64,000 bases of DNA from Lachnospiraceae bacterium (GCA_015056915.1 SVFK01000013.1:1-64000), one strand, 5' to 3'. Counted from the stretch's first letter, positions 17,639 through 25,148 are shown. The notes: generated by a model from the sequence alone, not told the origin. A program made the numbers and translations.

Positions 17639-17987
17639 AGCGTTTTCTCCTTGCTTCCTGTGTTTCGATTTCTAACTTGAGGGTTTCTTTATCAACAAGC
17701 CCTACCTTGATTGCGAAATCACGTTCCAAATCAAACAGGCGGCGATGTTTGAGGAGATAACTTTCCTCCGGGTGATATGAAGATAAGCCCTCATAGCTGT
17801 TGAAGTATTCCTCGCCAAACACGAAAGTGATAAATTCTTTATCCGAATCGGACAATTTTTCAATCCAACTCGTGGTAAAATCAATCCAATTCTGTTTCAA
17901 TCCTTTTCGTTGCCTGTTACTGATAACTACATGGAGACAATGCTCCACGATTCCTGTGTAAAACTGCTTAAAGTAAATCTGTCCCAT
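17619..17987 (-). CDS. Element protein of unknown function, paralogue B
   Basis: This 122-aa protein starts at ATG 17987 (MGQIYFKQFYTGIVEH), which has GGAGG 9 nt upstream. The frame upstream of that ATG lies inside the neighbouring gene. It shares the FYT...VEH, TTSWIEKLSD, FITFVFG and LFDLERDFAIK blocks with paralogue A. It has a basic C-terminal tail (EARRKRYGSKNR). Confidence 0.7.
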   Translation of the reverse strand: MGQIYFKQFYTGIVEHCLHVVISNRQRKGLKQNWIDFTTSWIEKLSDSDKEFITFVFGEEYFNSYEGLSSYHPEESYLLKHRRLFDLERDFAIKVGLVDKETLKLEIETQEARRKRYGSKNR

Positions 17988-18603
17988 CGTCAGCACCTCC
18001 TTCAATAATTTCTTTATGTGCATAAGGTAAGTAGCGTTTTTTAATATCCTCGGCACTGTAATCGTCCTCTGTGTTAGAAGTGTTATTAGGAGTAAGAATT
18101 AGCTCTTTTCTATCCACATAATCGTATTTAGCTTTATTGATAAACATCGCATAAAGTGGATTGACGTTGTTGTTCAATGCGGATTGATTCAAAACGTCAG
18201 AGCACATTTCATTGAACATTTCTAACCACTGTGCAGTTTCAGAATTTGGCTGATTGTTTCGATGATCTCGCAATGCCCTGTCAGAATATCCCAACGAGTG
18301 AGCTAATCCGATACAACTCGGTGGTGTACCTGTTTCCTCACAAGCACGTAAATAGATAATGGTTCTGCGTTTAACTTCTTCAACGTCTGCTAAAGAAACT
18401 TTCTCTTTGGTAGCAATTTCAGCTAGCCTTTTAACTTCGCAAGAAACAATAGAGCTCATTTCAGCTTTCTTGTATTCCCCGGATTCCTGTTTGTATATCT
18501 TTTTTCGACCACGACTAGAAGAAAGGTCTTTTTCTCTAGCTGTGTTCATACTCTCTGTCATTTCATCGAAGCTCTGTGCTTCGTATTTTCCTGTCGTTGA
18601 CAT
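17968..18603 (-). CDS. Putative phage terminase small subunit-like DNA-binding protein
   Basis: This 211-aa protein is charged at the N-terminus and has a helix-turn-helix-like centre (SCIGLAHSLGYSDRALRDHR). The segment NPLYAMFINKAKYDYVDRKE, then KELILTP, resembles the region of small-terminase and DNA-packaging proteins where the DNA-binding domain meets the portal- or large-subunit-interacting tail. Satellites often carry their own small terminase to redirect helper-phage packaging. The match is by pattern only; a transcription regulator is the alternative. Confidence 0.5.
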   Translation of the reverse strand: MSTTGKYEAQSFDEMTESMNTAREKDLSSSRGRKKIYKQESGEYKKAEMSSIVSCEVKRLAEIATKEKVSLADVEEVKRRTIIYLRACEETGTPPSCIGLAHSLGYSDRALRDHRNNQPNSETAQWLEMFNEMCSDVLNQSALNNNVNPLYAMFINKAKYDYVDRKELILTPNNTSNTEDDYSAEDIKKRYLPYAHKEIIEGGADDGTDLL

Positions 18604-20357
18604 TATTCGTTTTCCTCCTTGTCTAATGCTTCAACCCTCAACCATAAGAGACGAGGGCGTTTATCTCCAATGCGTTTTGCTTTGGTATTCTGACCTTTAT
18701 CGGATTCAATCAATCCGTCAACTGCTAATTGCTGGAACAAAGCTGTTTTCCCGAGAGGGAAGTTTGCGTCCTGTGCGGCATAAAATTTTCGCACCTCGCT
18801 GTAAATGCTGTCCGGGTAGCAGTAATAGAAATAATCGTCTTTATATCCGATAGGACGAATATTGTTGAAATCTCCACCAATTTCATTGAATCGAATTTCT
18901 CCTCTGTCCTTTAATTCCTTGACTGCGTTAAGGAACAATTTTACAGGTTTTTCATCGTAGATTTTTCGATTCTGCTCTGCTGATAGCTCCATGAAAATAT
19001 CCCATGCTTGTGTAATGAGAGCGGTTTCCTGTTCTTCGGTAATGGCATTGACTGAAACCAACCATTTACACATAACAGTGAATCCTATCTGTAAGTGAGC
19101 TACCGCCACAGCTAAACGACCGTGACCGCCATTTTGAGCTTTATCTCTCAACTCAAGGAACATTGTCTTAACCTTGTTTGCTAAAGTGTCCCAATTTGCT
19201 ATTACAAACTGAATGTACTCACTCATGCACTCATTGAGGTGCTGGGCGTTCTGCTGAACGACTGTAAGAGCGTTCAAATCTACATCACCCGGTTTCAAAT
19301 CACATGAGATTGAACGAGCGATAGCGGATTCGCCTACGTTGCTGTATGCTTCCTCTGCTGTGATAATCAGATTGCATACCGGGCGATACACTGCTTTCAA
19401 GGTACTGTTAGCATTTAATCGAGCTCTACCAGCCCTATCACCAACTGCTCGAGCAACACTTTGTTCCATTCTTTCCATCTGATCTTTGACACCCTTTGTT
19501 GTCGAAGGGATTCTATCATCGAGCAGTGTAAGTGTAGAATTAAGCAACGCCATCGCCATTTCAGCGGCATTTGGTGTATCTTTGAAACTGATAGGTGCTG
19601 ATTCTGTTTCCCTAAATGTTCCGAAAAAGGAGAGGAAAACATTCGCCAGCGTGGATTTTCTCGAACCTGTTTTACCTGTGAAATACAGAATGAAGCGAGG
19701 TTCGTGTCCGAGTTCCTGTAACATCGCATTGAGCGGTGTTAAGAATGTGTAGGCAAGCCCGGCGAAAATCAGTGATTTCGGAGCTACCTTCGGTAAGTCC
19801 TGTAAAAGTGTGTCGTATCGGTTGGCATGACGTTCATTTGTAAAATGGTAGCGTTCCAGTTTACCGTCCATCTTTACGCTGTACTTGTCTGTCAACCCTT
19901 CTGCGGTTACGCTATATCCTCCATTGAGGAAAACTCGCTCACCGTCAATCACGCTATACCCGGTGTGCTGATACACCACTGAATGAGGTGCATTTTCACA
20001 CTGAATCTGCATGGCTTCACTGTAATGAGATTTTGCTCCACGTCCTAAAAAGATTCTGCAAGCCGCACCGAATTTAATATTAGGTGTTTGGCTCAAGATT
20101 TCTTTTAGAGTAACAGGAGTTTTACCCCAAAAACGACCAGCTCTGCGAACGTCATACACAAGCTCCTCTACCAGTTCAATACCGTTGTCAACTGTACGTT
20201 GTTCTTGTAAAATCGGTGTGTGGTTCGCTATCGGTGTTTCGGTCTGCCCGATAACCTCCCCGGTCTCTTTGCTTAAAATAGGTTCAACATATATCAGCGT
20301 CCCATCGGGCTTCGAGATATAGCTGTCACCAATCATAAGCGATTCATCATTCTTCAT
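18603..20357 (-). CDS. DUF927-domain replication ATPase/helicase-like protein
   Basis: This 584-aa protein is the largest gene of the element. An N-terminal part (about 90-190) with the DUF927 pattern (GAACRIFLGRGAKSHYSEAM, VVYQHTGYSVIDG) is followed by a P-loop ATPase: Walker A GKTGSRKST near residue 240 and Walker B LTLLDDR near 284. A conserved SVARAVGDRAGRARL block follows at about 303-317. Such proteins act as replication or primase-helicase partners in mobile elements. The C-terminus contains a winged-helix-like stretch. It overlaps the terminase-like start by 1 bp and the excisionase gene by 11 bp. Confidence 0.8.
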   Translation of the reverse strand: MKNDESLMIGDSYISKPDGTLIYVEPILSKETGEVIGQTETPIANHTPILQEQRTVDNGIELVEELVYDVRRAGRFWGKTPVTLKEILSQTPNIKFGAACRIFLGRGAKSHYSEAMQIQCENAPHSVVYQHTGYSVIDGERVFLNGGYSVTAEGLTDKYSVKMDGKLERYHFTNERHANRYDTLLQDLPKVAPKSLIFAGLAYTFLTPLNAMLQELGHEPRFILYFTGKTGSRKSTLANVFLSFFGTFRETESAPISFKDTPNAAEMAMALLNSTLTLLDDRIPSTTKGVKDQMERMEQSVARAVGDRAGRARLNANSTLKAVYRPVCNLIITAEEAYSNVGESAIARSISCDLKPGDVDLNALTVVQQNAQHLNECMSEYIQFVIANWDTLANKVKTMFLELRDKAQNGGHGRLAVAVAHLQIGFTVMCKWLVSVNAITEEQETALITQAWDIFMELSAEQNRKIYDEKPVKLFLNAVKELKDRGEIRFNEIGGDFNNIRPIGYKDDYFYYCYPDSIYSEVRKFYAAQDANFPLGKTALFQQLAVDGLIESDKGQNTKAKRIGDKRPRLLWLRVEALDKEENE

Positions 20358-20541
20358 TAGGCTGATCCCCTTTCTCTAGTTGTTCTATAAGCTGGGGAAC
20401 ATTGATAAACACCTTCGCACCGCTTTTGATATGCGGTAGCTTCCCGGCTTTCAATAGTTTCCTCAAGTAGAACTCGGATAAGCCTGTAATTTTTACGGTG
20501 TCCTTAATCGACTGATAAATAGGAAATATACCGTTACTCAT
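20347..20541 (-). CDS. Excisionase-like/AlpA-type helix-turn-helix protein
   Basis: This 64-aa MerR-like winged-helix protein (KITGLSEFYLRKLLKAGKLP followed by HIKSGAKVFINVPQLIEQLE) matches excisionase/AlpA regulators of tyrosine-recombinase elements. It overlaps the upstream ORF by 8 bp and the DUF927 gene by 11 bp, so the genes are tightly coupled. It probably directs excision or activates the operon. Confidence 0.78.
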   Translation of the reverse strand: MSNGIFPIYQSIKDTVKITGLSEFYLRKLLKAGKLPHIKSGAKVFINVPQLIEQLEKGDQPNEE

Positions 20542-20704
20542 TTCGCTTTTCCTCCTCTACATATTTTTGCAACTTATTCAGTTTGCTCTTTTCCCGGCTA
20601 GCTTTGACCTTATCCGGGTTTTTCCTTCGCCAATCTCGCATATAGGCGGCGTGCTCGGCTCGGATTCTTGCTTGTGCCCTTGTAAGAGCTTCTGCTTCTG
20701 TCAA
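20534..20704 (-). CDS. Small basic element protein, first gene of the operon
   Basis: This 56-aa, highly charged, probably alpha-helical protein contains AAYMRDWRRKNPDKVKASREK, a pattern typical of small phage or ICE proteins. I choose TTG 20704 as start because GGAGGT lies 7 nt upstream. The frame extends further upstream only through the terminator hairpin and its poly-T tract. Function unknown; nucleic-acid binding is plausible from its charge. Confidence 0.6.
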   Translation of the reverse strand: MTEAEALTRAQARIRAEHAAYMRDWRRKNPDKVKASREKSKLNKLQKYVEEEKRNE

Positions 20705-20735
20705 GATTTCTACCTCCTTCCGATTTAGGGGCAAT

Positions 20736-20810
20736 AAAAAAAAAATAGCGTACTGCCCCTGTGACAATGACTTCGCATAAGCGACCCATTGAACAGAGAC
20801 AATACGCTAT
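20736..20810 (-). terminator. Leader attenuator: nested hairpin plus U10 before the element operon
   Basis: Read on the minus strand, an 8-bp outer stem ATAGCGTA/TACGCTAT (20803-20810 with 20745-20752) encloses nested stems CTGT/ACAG, CAATG/CATTG and TCGC/GCGA, and is followed by ten U residues. It lies between the operon promoter (20918-20946) and its first gene (20704), so it must be read through for expression. Confidence 0.75.
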
Positions 20811-20917
20811 GTACTATCTACGTTATTCAATCTTTACCAAAAACTCACCCTACGGAGAAGGGAGAGAGCAACCGAATTGCTTTTACACATAAAATTTATA
20901 TTCTGTTTTACAATGCC

Positions 20918-20946
20918 ATTATAGCAAGTAGAGAGTGAATTGTAAA
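20918..20946 (-). promoter_or_regulatory. Promoter of the element operon
   Basis: On the minus strand TTTACA, 17 nt and a perfect TATAAT lie about 215 bp upstream of the first gene. A second TTGACA is visible about 80 bp further upstream, but its nearest TATAAT is only 14 nt away. Confidence 0.72.
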
Positions 20947-21218
20947 GAGTTAGAAAGTACACGGAAATGTGTATAAAATAATCAAAAGGGTAATAAATTA
21001 TACTATTTAGATTAGCTGTCAACACTATGAGGGCAATTATTAGCACGAAAATTTTTTCAGAGAAAAATCCTTTTAGGAACTTTTCGGGAATTTTGAAAAC
21101 CTCTATATTATAGGTGGCAACTCGTACAGACCAGCATTACCCATCTACACATCAAATAGTGCAAATCCGAACACCTTATTTTTCGTGAAACACTGTTTCG
21201 GATTTGTTTATCATATAA
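20947..21218. other. Intergenic region upstream of the element operon
   Basis: No gene is visible. It holds an orphan TTGACA/TATAAT pair with a 14-nt spacer on the minus strand (about 20995-21023). It also holds an imperfect hairpin AAATCCGAACA/TGTTTCGGATTT (about 21163-21205). A repressor operator would be expected here, but I cannot define one. Confidence 0.4.
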
Positions 21219-21247
21219 AGGACGTGGGTTAAACTGCGTCCTTTTTT
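21219..21247. terminator. Terminator at the 3' end of the holin gene
   Basis: GGACG (21220-21224) pairs with CGTCC (21237-21241), with T-runs on the plus side and TTTATA on the minus side. It overlaps the holin stop codon. Confidence 0.55.
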
Positions 21248-21516
21248 GGTGCTTCGTAAGTGAGTGCCTGTCGAGAATCGCTGATACCGCTCGTAGTAGG
21301 GTCGTTCACCACACCGATGATAGCGAGAACCACAAAGAGTGCGTTCACCACATCTATGAGCTTGCTTCCGATTTCTCCGAAATCAAAAGTGTAACCGAAC
21401 ACGGTTGCAACAGCCTGTGCCAACAGTAGATAGCTTTTGCCGCACCAGCGGTGGAGCACCTGTGGTACTGTTTGTGGTACTAATGGTACTGGTGTGGTAC
21501 TGTTGCTCTGTGCCAT
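21229..21516 (-). CDS. phiLC3-family phage holin
   Basis: This 95-aa protein has a hydrophobic central helix (VVNALFVVLAIIGVV) followed by NDPTTSGISDSRQALTY, the signature ending of phiLC3-type holins. An N-terminal hydrophobic stretch (YLLLAQAVATVFGY) supports a membrane protein. ATG 21516 is preferred to the TTG just upstream; no strong Shine-Dalgarno sequence is visible. Its presence in an element lacking capsid genes suggests recruitment from, or decay of, a prophage. Confidence 0.72.
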   Translation of the reverse strand: MAQSNSTTPVPLVPQTVPQVLHRWCGKSYLLLAQAVATVFGYTFDFGEIGSKLIDVVNALFVVLAIIGVVNDPTTSGISDSRQALTYEAPKKDAV

Positions 21517-21616
21517 CAAAAAGATTGAAATTTATCCGAAAAGGATTATAATGTTATACATAGAAGATAGGAATATAATATGATTTGTATATGGTACTAA
21601 TGGTACTGTAAATTGA
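21466..21616. repeat. GGTACT(G) repeat cluster, right arm
   Basis: Six GGTACT copies (four at about 21469-21505 and two at about 21595-21612) mirror the CAGTACC copies at 15110-15253, in inverted orientation. The first four overlap the holin 5' end. Confidence 0.55.
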
Positions 21617-21915
21617 GATATACCCCTCATATAAATTGCTTTTATATTTTTGCGGATATTTAAGCCACTACCCCGGCTATAAAGTGCTTCGCCCTATCCC
21701 CCTCCGGGGGGTGTCCCTTCGGCTGGTGTGATCGTGTAATAAATCAACAGAAAATCAACAAGCCGAGATAAAAAGCACCAAAACAAGCCCGAACAAGATA
21801 CAACGAGATACACGAACACGGAAACGTGTAAATATGAAAATGTCTTGATTTATCAAGGAAAACATACAATATAATACAATGAGATACACGAAGGTACAAA
21901 GAGGGGTTCACAAAA
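21520..21915. other. Noncoding right arm of the element
   Basis: No gene is visible. It contains two AATCAACA copies at 21741-21760 identical to the left-arm repeat, a C/G-rich hairpin (CCCCCTCCGGGGGG near 21700), and GATACAAC/GATACACGA motifs (21796-21815 and 21885-21892) like those at 15857-15990. This is consistent with integrase arm sites. Confidence 0.5.
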
Positions 21916-21929
21916 CAGCAAGAGATAAT
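21916..21929. repeat. attR core (14-bp direct repeat, right copy)
   Basis: CAGCAAGAGATAAT is identical to the rpsI 3' end at 14887-14900. Chromosomal sequence with the presumed native rpsI terminator begins immediately to the right. Confidence 0.78.
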
Positions 21930-21950
21930 GCGCGTTTCTACAAGCGTTGC

Positions 21951-22014
21951 AAATACGAAAAAGAAGGATACCCCGCAAGTTTACTTGCACGGGTATCCTT
22001 CTTTTTTCGTATTT
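21951..22014 (+). terminator. Very long terminator hairpin, presumed native rpsI terminator
   Basis: A roughly 23-bp stem starting AAATACGAAAAAGAAGG with one bulge is extended by GCAAGT/ACTTGC near the loop. The right arm is T-rich (CTTCTTTTTTCG). It lies 22 bp after attR, where the rpsI terminator would have been before integration. Confidence 0.75.
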
Positions 22015-22184
22015 ATAGCGCGACAGCGCGACATGAGCAAGACGCGAAGCGTCTGCGAATGGCAACGCGTGTGTAGTGGGGCAGCGCAAGTGGATAATGT
22101 CAAATAATTAGTAGTTGATTTTATTGAGTATAAGGGTAATAATAAATATAAAATCCAATCATAGATTTTATCAGGAGACGCAAC

Positions 22185-22808
22185 ATGAAGATACTATACG
22201 GAACAGGGAATCCGGCAAAGTTGGCTGCAATGAAACGCAGACTTAAAAAATTAGACATAGAATTAATTGGTTTAAAAGACCTGAAGGAAAAGGGGCTGAA
22301 GATTCCCGAGGTGCCGGAAAACGGGAACACTCCGCTTGAGAATGCAAGGCAGAAGGCTAAGGCGTATTATGATGCGTTTGGGATGCCGGTATTTTCATGT
22401 GATTCCGGATTGTTTTTTGATAATGTTCCGGATGATATACAGCCCGGTGTGCACGTTCGTACTGTCAAAGGGAAGTATTTGACGGATGAAGAAATGATAG
22501 CTTATTACGCAGGCTTAGCACGACAATATGGTAAGCTTGTTGCCAGATACAAGAATGCGATTTGTCTGGTGTTGGATGAAACTCATATTTATGAAGCCAT
22601 GGAGCCGTCTATGGAGAGTGAAACCTTTATCATAACAGATATTCCTCACAGCACAATTAGAAAAAAAGGATTTCCGTTAGACAGTCTGTCGATTGATAGA
22701 AAGACGAATAAATACTATTATGATTTGTCGGCGGAGGAATTGGACCAGGTTGCTGTAGAAGACGGCTTTCTGGATTTTTTTTCAAAAAATATTCCGTTGG
22801 GATGCTAG
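22185..22808 (+). CDS. Non-canonical purine NTP pyrophosphatase, RdgB/HAM1-like
   Basis: This 207-aa protein has GTGNPAKLAAMKRRL at the N-terminus, ENGNTPLENARQKAKAYYDA, and SCDSGLFFDNVP with the catalytic-region aspartate, all features of ITP/XTP pyrophosphatases that cleanse the nucleotide pool. It is more divergent than housekeeping RdgB, so substrate range is uncertain. CAGGAGACGC precedes the ATG. A short AT hairpin (ATAAAATC/GATTTTAT) lies just upstream of the Shine-Dalgarno sequence. The stop overlaps the next start. Confidence 0.8.
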   Translation: MKILYGTGNPAKLAAMKRRLKKLDIELIGLKDLKEKGLKIPEVPENGNTPLENARQKAKAYYDAFGMPVFSCDSGLFFDNVPDDIQPGVHVRTVKGKYLTDEEMIAYYAGLARQYGKLVARYKNAICLVLDETHIYEAMEPSMESETFIITDIPHSTIRKKGFPLDSLSIDRKTNKYYYDLSAEELDQVAVEDGFLDFFSKNIPLGC

Positions 22809-23168
22809 ATACTTACCTTAACTGTGCCGAGAGCTTTGCCTATAGGAGCACTTGTATAAAATGCAGGTATGGAGCAGTGATTGTAAAGGAGGATGCTGTT
22901 ATTTCCACCGGATATAACGGTTCTCCGAGGGGCTATGAGAATTGCTGTGATATTGGGAGATGCCCGAGAATAGAGCGCGGTCTGCATCAAGGCGAAGGCT
23001 ATGGAATGTGTCGGGCTGTTATGTTATGCAGAGATAACAGAATTTTCCGGGAAGCTGGAAAGTGAGATAGAGAAGATTTTTCTTATGGATGAATTGCCGA
23101 CCAACTGGACCTATCCATTGATACAACCCCTGTTAATCGAAGAATATGAAAAGAGAAAGTGTAAGTAG
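22802..23168 (+). pseudogene. Broken dCMP/cytidine deaminase-like gene
   Basis: The first 75 residues (STCIKCRYGAVIVKEDAVIS, TGYNGSPRGYENC, GEGYGMCRAV) are typical of zinc-dependent deoxycytidylate deaminases. The expected HAE catalytic motif after CRAV is missing: the frame runs into MLCRDNRIFREAGK and stops at 23065. Shifting frame gives YAEITEF and then a tail ending LIQPLLIEEYEKRKCK at 23168. The zinc-binding PCxxC is also absent. It overlaps the RdgB-like gene by 7 bp, so the pair was probably a nucleotide-metabolism unit. Confidence 0.65.
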
Positions 23169-23186
23169 CAAGGAGGGACGAAGGAT

Positions 23187-23729
23187 ATGCTTAATCATAA
23201 AGGGACAAAGGAAATACGTACCAAAAGACTCCTATTAAGAAAATATCGAATGACAGATTCTGAGCAAATGTTCAAGAACTATGCGAATGATGAGCGGGTA
23301 ACAACATATTTAACGTGGAAAGCCTATGAGAAGGTGGAGGACATCAAACCATTTTTGGAGATGTCCATTCAGGATTATGAGAAGAATAGTACCTATCATT
23401 GGGTAATAGAGTACGAGGGTGAAGTGATAGGAAGTATCTCGGTGATGTCCGTGGATAATTTACGCAGTAATTGCGAAGTTGGTTATTGTATCGGATATGA
23501 TTACTGGAATAAGGGAATTACAAGTGAAGCTCTGGCAGCAGTCCTTCAATACTTGTTTGATGAGGTAGGAATGCATCGGGTTTTAGCAAAGCACGATGTT
23601 GACAATCCGGCATCGGGAGAAGTGATGAAAAAATGCGGAATGGTCTATGAAGGAAGGTTTCGGGAGTATTATTTACGCCATGATGGTACGTATTCGGATG
23701 CGCTAGTATATGGAATCGTAAATGCTTAA
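23187..23729 (+). CDS. GNAT acetyltransferase, RimJ/RimL type
   Basis: This 180-aa protein has the N-terminal TKRLLLRKYRMTDSEQMFKN pattern of RimJ/RimL-like GNAT enzymes, the acetyl-CoA-binding region EVGYCIGYDYWNKGITSEAL, and a late VDNPASGEVMKKCGMVYEGR. It transfers an acetyl group to an unknown amine, either a protein N-terminus or a small molecule. AAGGAGGGACG precedes the start. Confidence 0.85.
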   Translation: MLNHKGTKEIRTKRLLLRKYRMTDSEQMFKNYANDERVTTYLTWKAYEKVEDIKPFLEMSIQDYEKNSTYHWVIEYEGEVIGSISVMSVDNLRSNCEVGYCIGYDYWNKGITSEALAAVLQYLFDEVGMHRVLAKHDVDNPASGEVMKKCGMVYEGRFREYYLRHDGTYSDALVYGIVNA

Positions 23730-23850
23730 AGAGAAGGAGCACGGAGCCCATGCTAATGTGCAAAAGCTTATGGACAGGAACCAGACTTATCCAGTAAAAT
23801 AGAAGAAGTGTAACCTTATAACCAGCATATATTTATGAGTAGGGTGAATT

Positions 23851-25113
23851 ATGAAAATCAGAACTAAACAAAAGAGCTTTCAAGAAGTGATGGCGATGCC
23901 GCCGATGAAGCATCGTAAGCCATTACGTCCAACAATTTTATTTCGTACCTTATTACGGCTGCTTTCGATTTTTGAATTGACAGCCACACATTTTAAATAT
24001 CGTGATATTGGAATGGAGAAGCTGGGCAAGGATGAGCCTTGCTTGATTTTGATGAATCATTCCAGCTTCATAGATTTACAGATTGCTGCCACTATTTTCT
24101 TTTCCAGACGGTTTAATATCGTATGTACTTCTGATGGATTTGTGGGCAAGGAATGGCTGATGCGCTGTCTGGGATGTATTCCTACGCGCAAATTTGTATC
24201 GGATTCCGTGCTTGTACGTGACATGGTGTATGCAGTCAGAAAGCTGAAATGCTCCATACTGATGTACCCGGAGGCGAGCTATAGCTTTGACGGAACCGCT
24301 ACGACCCTGCCGGAGAGTCTCGGGAAATGTGTTAAGCTTTTGGGGATTCCTGTTGTTATGGTGCGTACCTATGGTGCTTTTGCAAGACAGCCCCTCTATA
24401 ATAATTTACATAGGCGCAAGGTACGTGTATCTGCGGATGTGGAATATTTGTTGTCGTCAGAGGATATTGTAAGCAAATCCGCCGACGAAATCAATGAGCT
24501 TTTAAGGGAACGCTTTTCCTTTGATAACTTTAAATGGCAGCAGGAGAATCAGATAAAGATTGCGGATAAGAACAGAGCGGAGGCGTTAAACAGAGTCCTC
24601 TACAAATGTCCTCATTGCATGCAGGAGGGCAAAATGGTAGGACAAGGCATTACCATTATCTGTGAAAGCTGTGGCAATGGTTATGAGCTTACGGAATACG
24701 GATATTTGGAGCCGCTGCAGGAAGAGGTGAAATTCACTCACATTCCAGACTGGTATCAATGGGAGAGAGAATGTGTTCGCAAGGAACTGGAAGAGGGCAC
24801 CTATTATTTGGATGTGCCCGTAGAAATTTGTATTATGGCAGATACGCGTAGTATTTATAAGGTGGGAAAAGGACGTTTGACGCATTCTGTGGAAGGATTT
24901 ACCCTGACAGGCTGTGACGGTCAGCTTCATTATGAGCAAAAGCCCTCTGCATCCTACAGCCTTTATTCTGATTATTATTGGTATGAGCTGGGCGATATTA
25001 TTTGTATTGGTGACAACAACAGATTGTATTACTGTTTCCCGGAGGGAGAGAGTGACGTAGTGGCCAAGACGAGGCTGGCTGCGGAAGAATTGTATAAGAT
25101 GAAGAAATCATAA
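23851..25113 (+). CDS. PlsC-like acyltransferase fused to a zinc-ribbon domain
   Basis: This 420-aa protein has an N-terminal lysophospholipid acyltransferase domain with NHSSFID (His-x4-Asp) near residue 69 and MYPEASYS near 138. A zinc ribbon follows at about residues 254-277 (CPHC...CESC), and then a roughly 130-aa C-terminal domain rich in aromatic residues that I do not recognize. The first part probably acylates a lysophosphatidate-like lipid at the membrane face. The added ribbon and tail suggest a specialized or regulated enzyme. Confidence 0.8.
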   Translation: MKIRTKQKSFQEVMAMPPMKHRKPLRPTILFRTLLRLLSIFELTATHFKYRDIGMEKLGKDEPCLILMNHSSFIDLQIAATIFFSRRFNIVCTSDGFVGKEWLMRCLGCIPTRKFVSDSVLVRDMVYAVRKLKCSILMYPEASYSFDGTATTLPESLGKCVKLLGIPVVMVRTYGAFARQPLYNNLHRRKVRVSADVEYLLSSEDIVSKSADEINELLRERFSFDNFKWQQENQIKIADKNRAEALNRVLYKCPHCMQEGKMVGQGITIICESCGNGYELTEYGYLEPLQEEVKFTHIPDWYQWERECVRKELEEGTYYLDVPVEICIMADTRSIYKVGKGRLTHSVEGFTLTGCDGQLHYEQKPSASYSLYSDYYWYELGDIICIGDNNRLYYCFPEGESDVVAKTRLAAEELYKMKKS

Positions 25114-25148
25114 ATACTACTTGAAGGTGGAGATTATTTGATTCACTC

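Larger units (their letters stand above)
14887..21929 (-). mobile_element. Integrated prophage-satellite-like element at the rpsI 3' end
   Basis: The element is 7.0 kb and bounded by the 14-bp direct repeat CAGCAAGAGATAAT at 14887-14900 (end of rpsI) and 21916-21929. The cargo is mostly on the minus strand: a small DNA-binding-like ORF, excisionase-like protein, DUF927 ATPase, terminase-small-subunit-like protein, two paralogues, DUF5055 protein, truncated integrase, a 60-aa ORF and a separate holin gene. No capsid, portal or large terminase gene is present. rpsI is a known integration site for mobile elements in Firmicutes. The integrase is broken, so self-mobilization is unlikely. Phage satellite is an inference from gene content. 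Confidence 0.8.
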
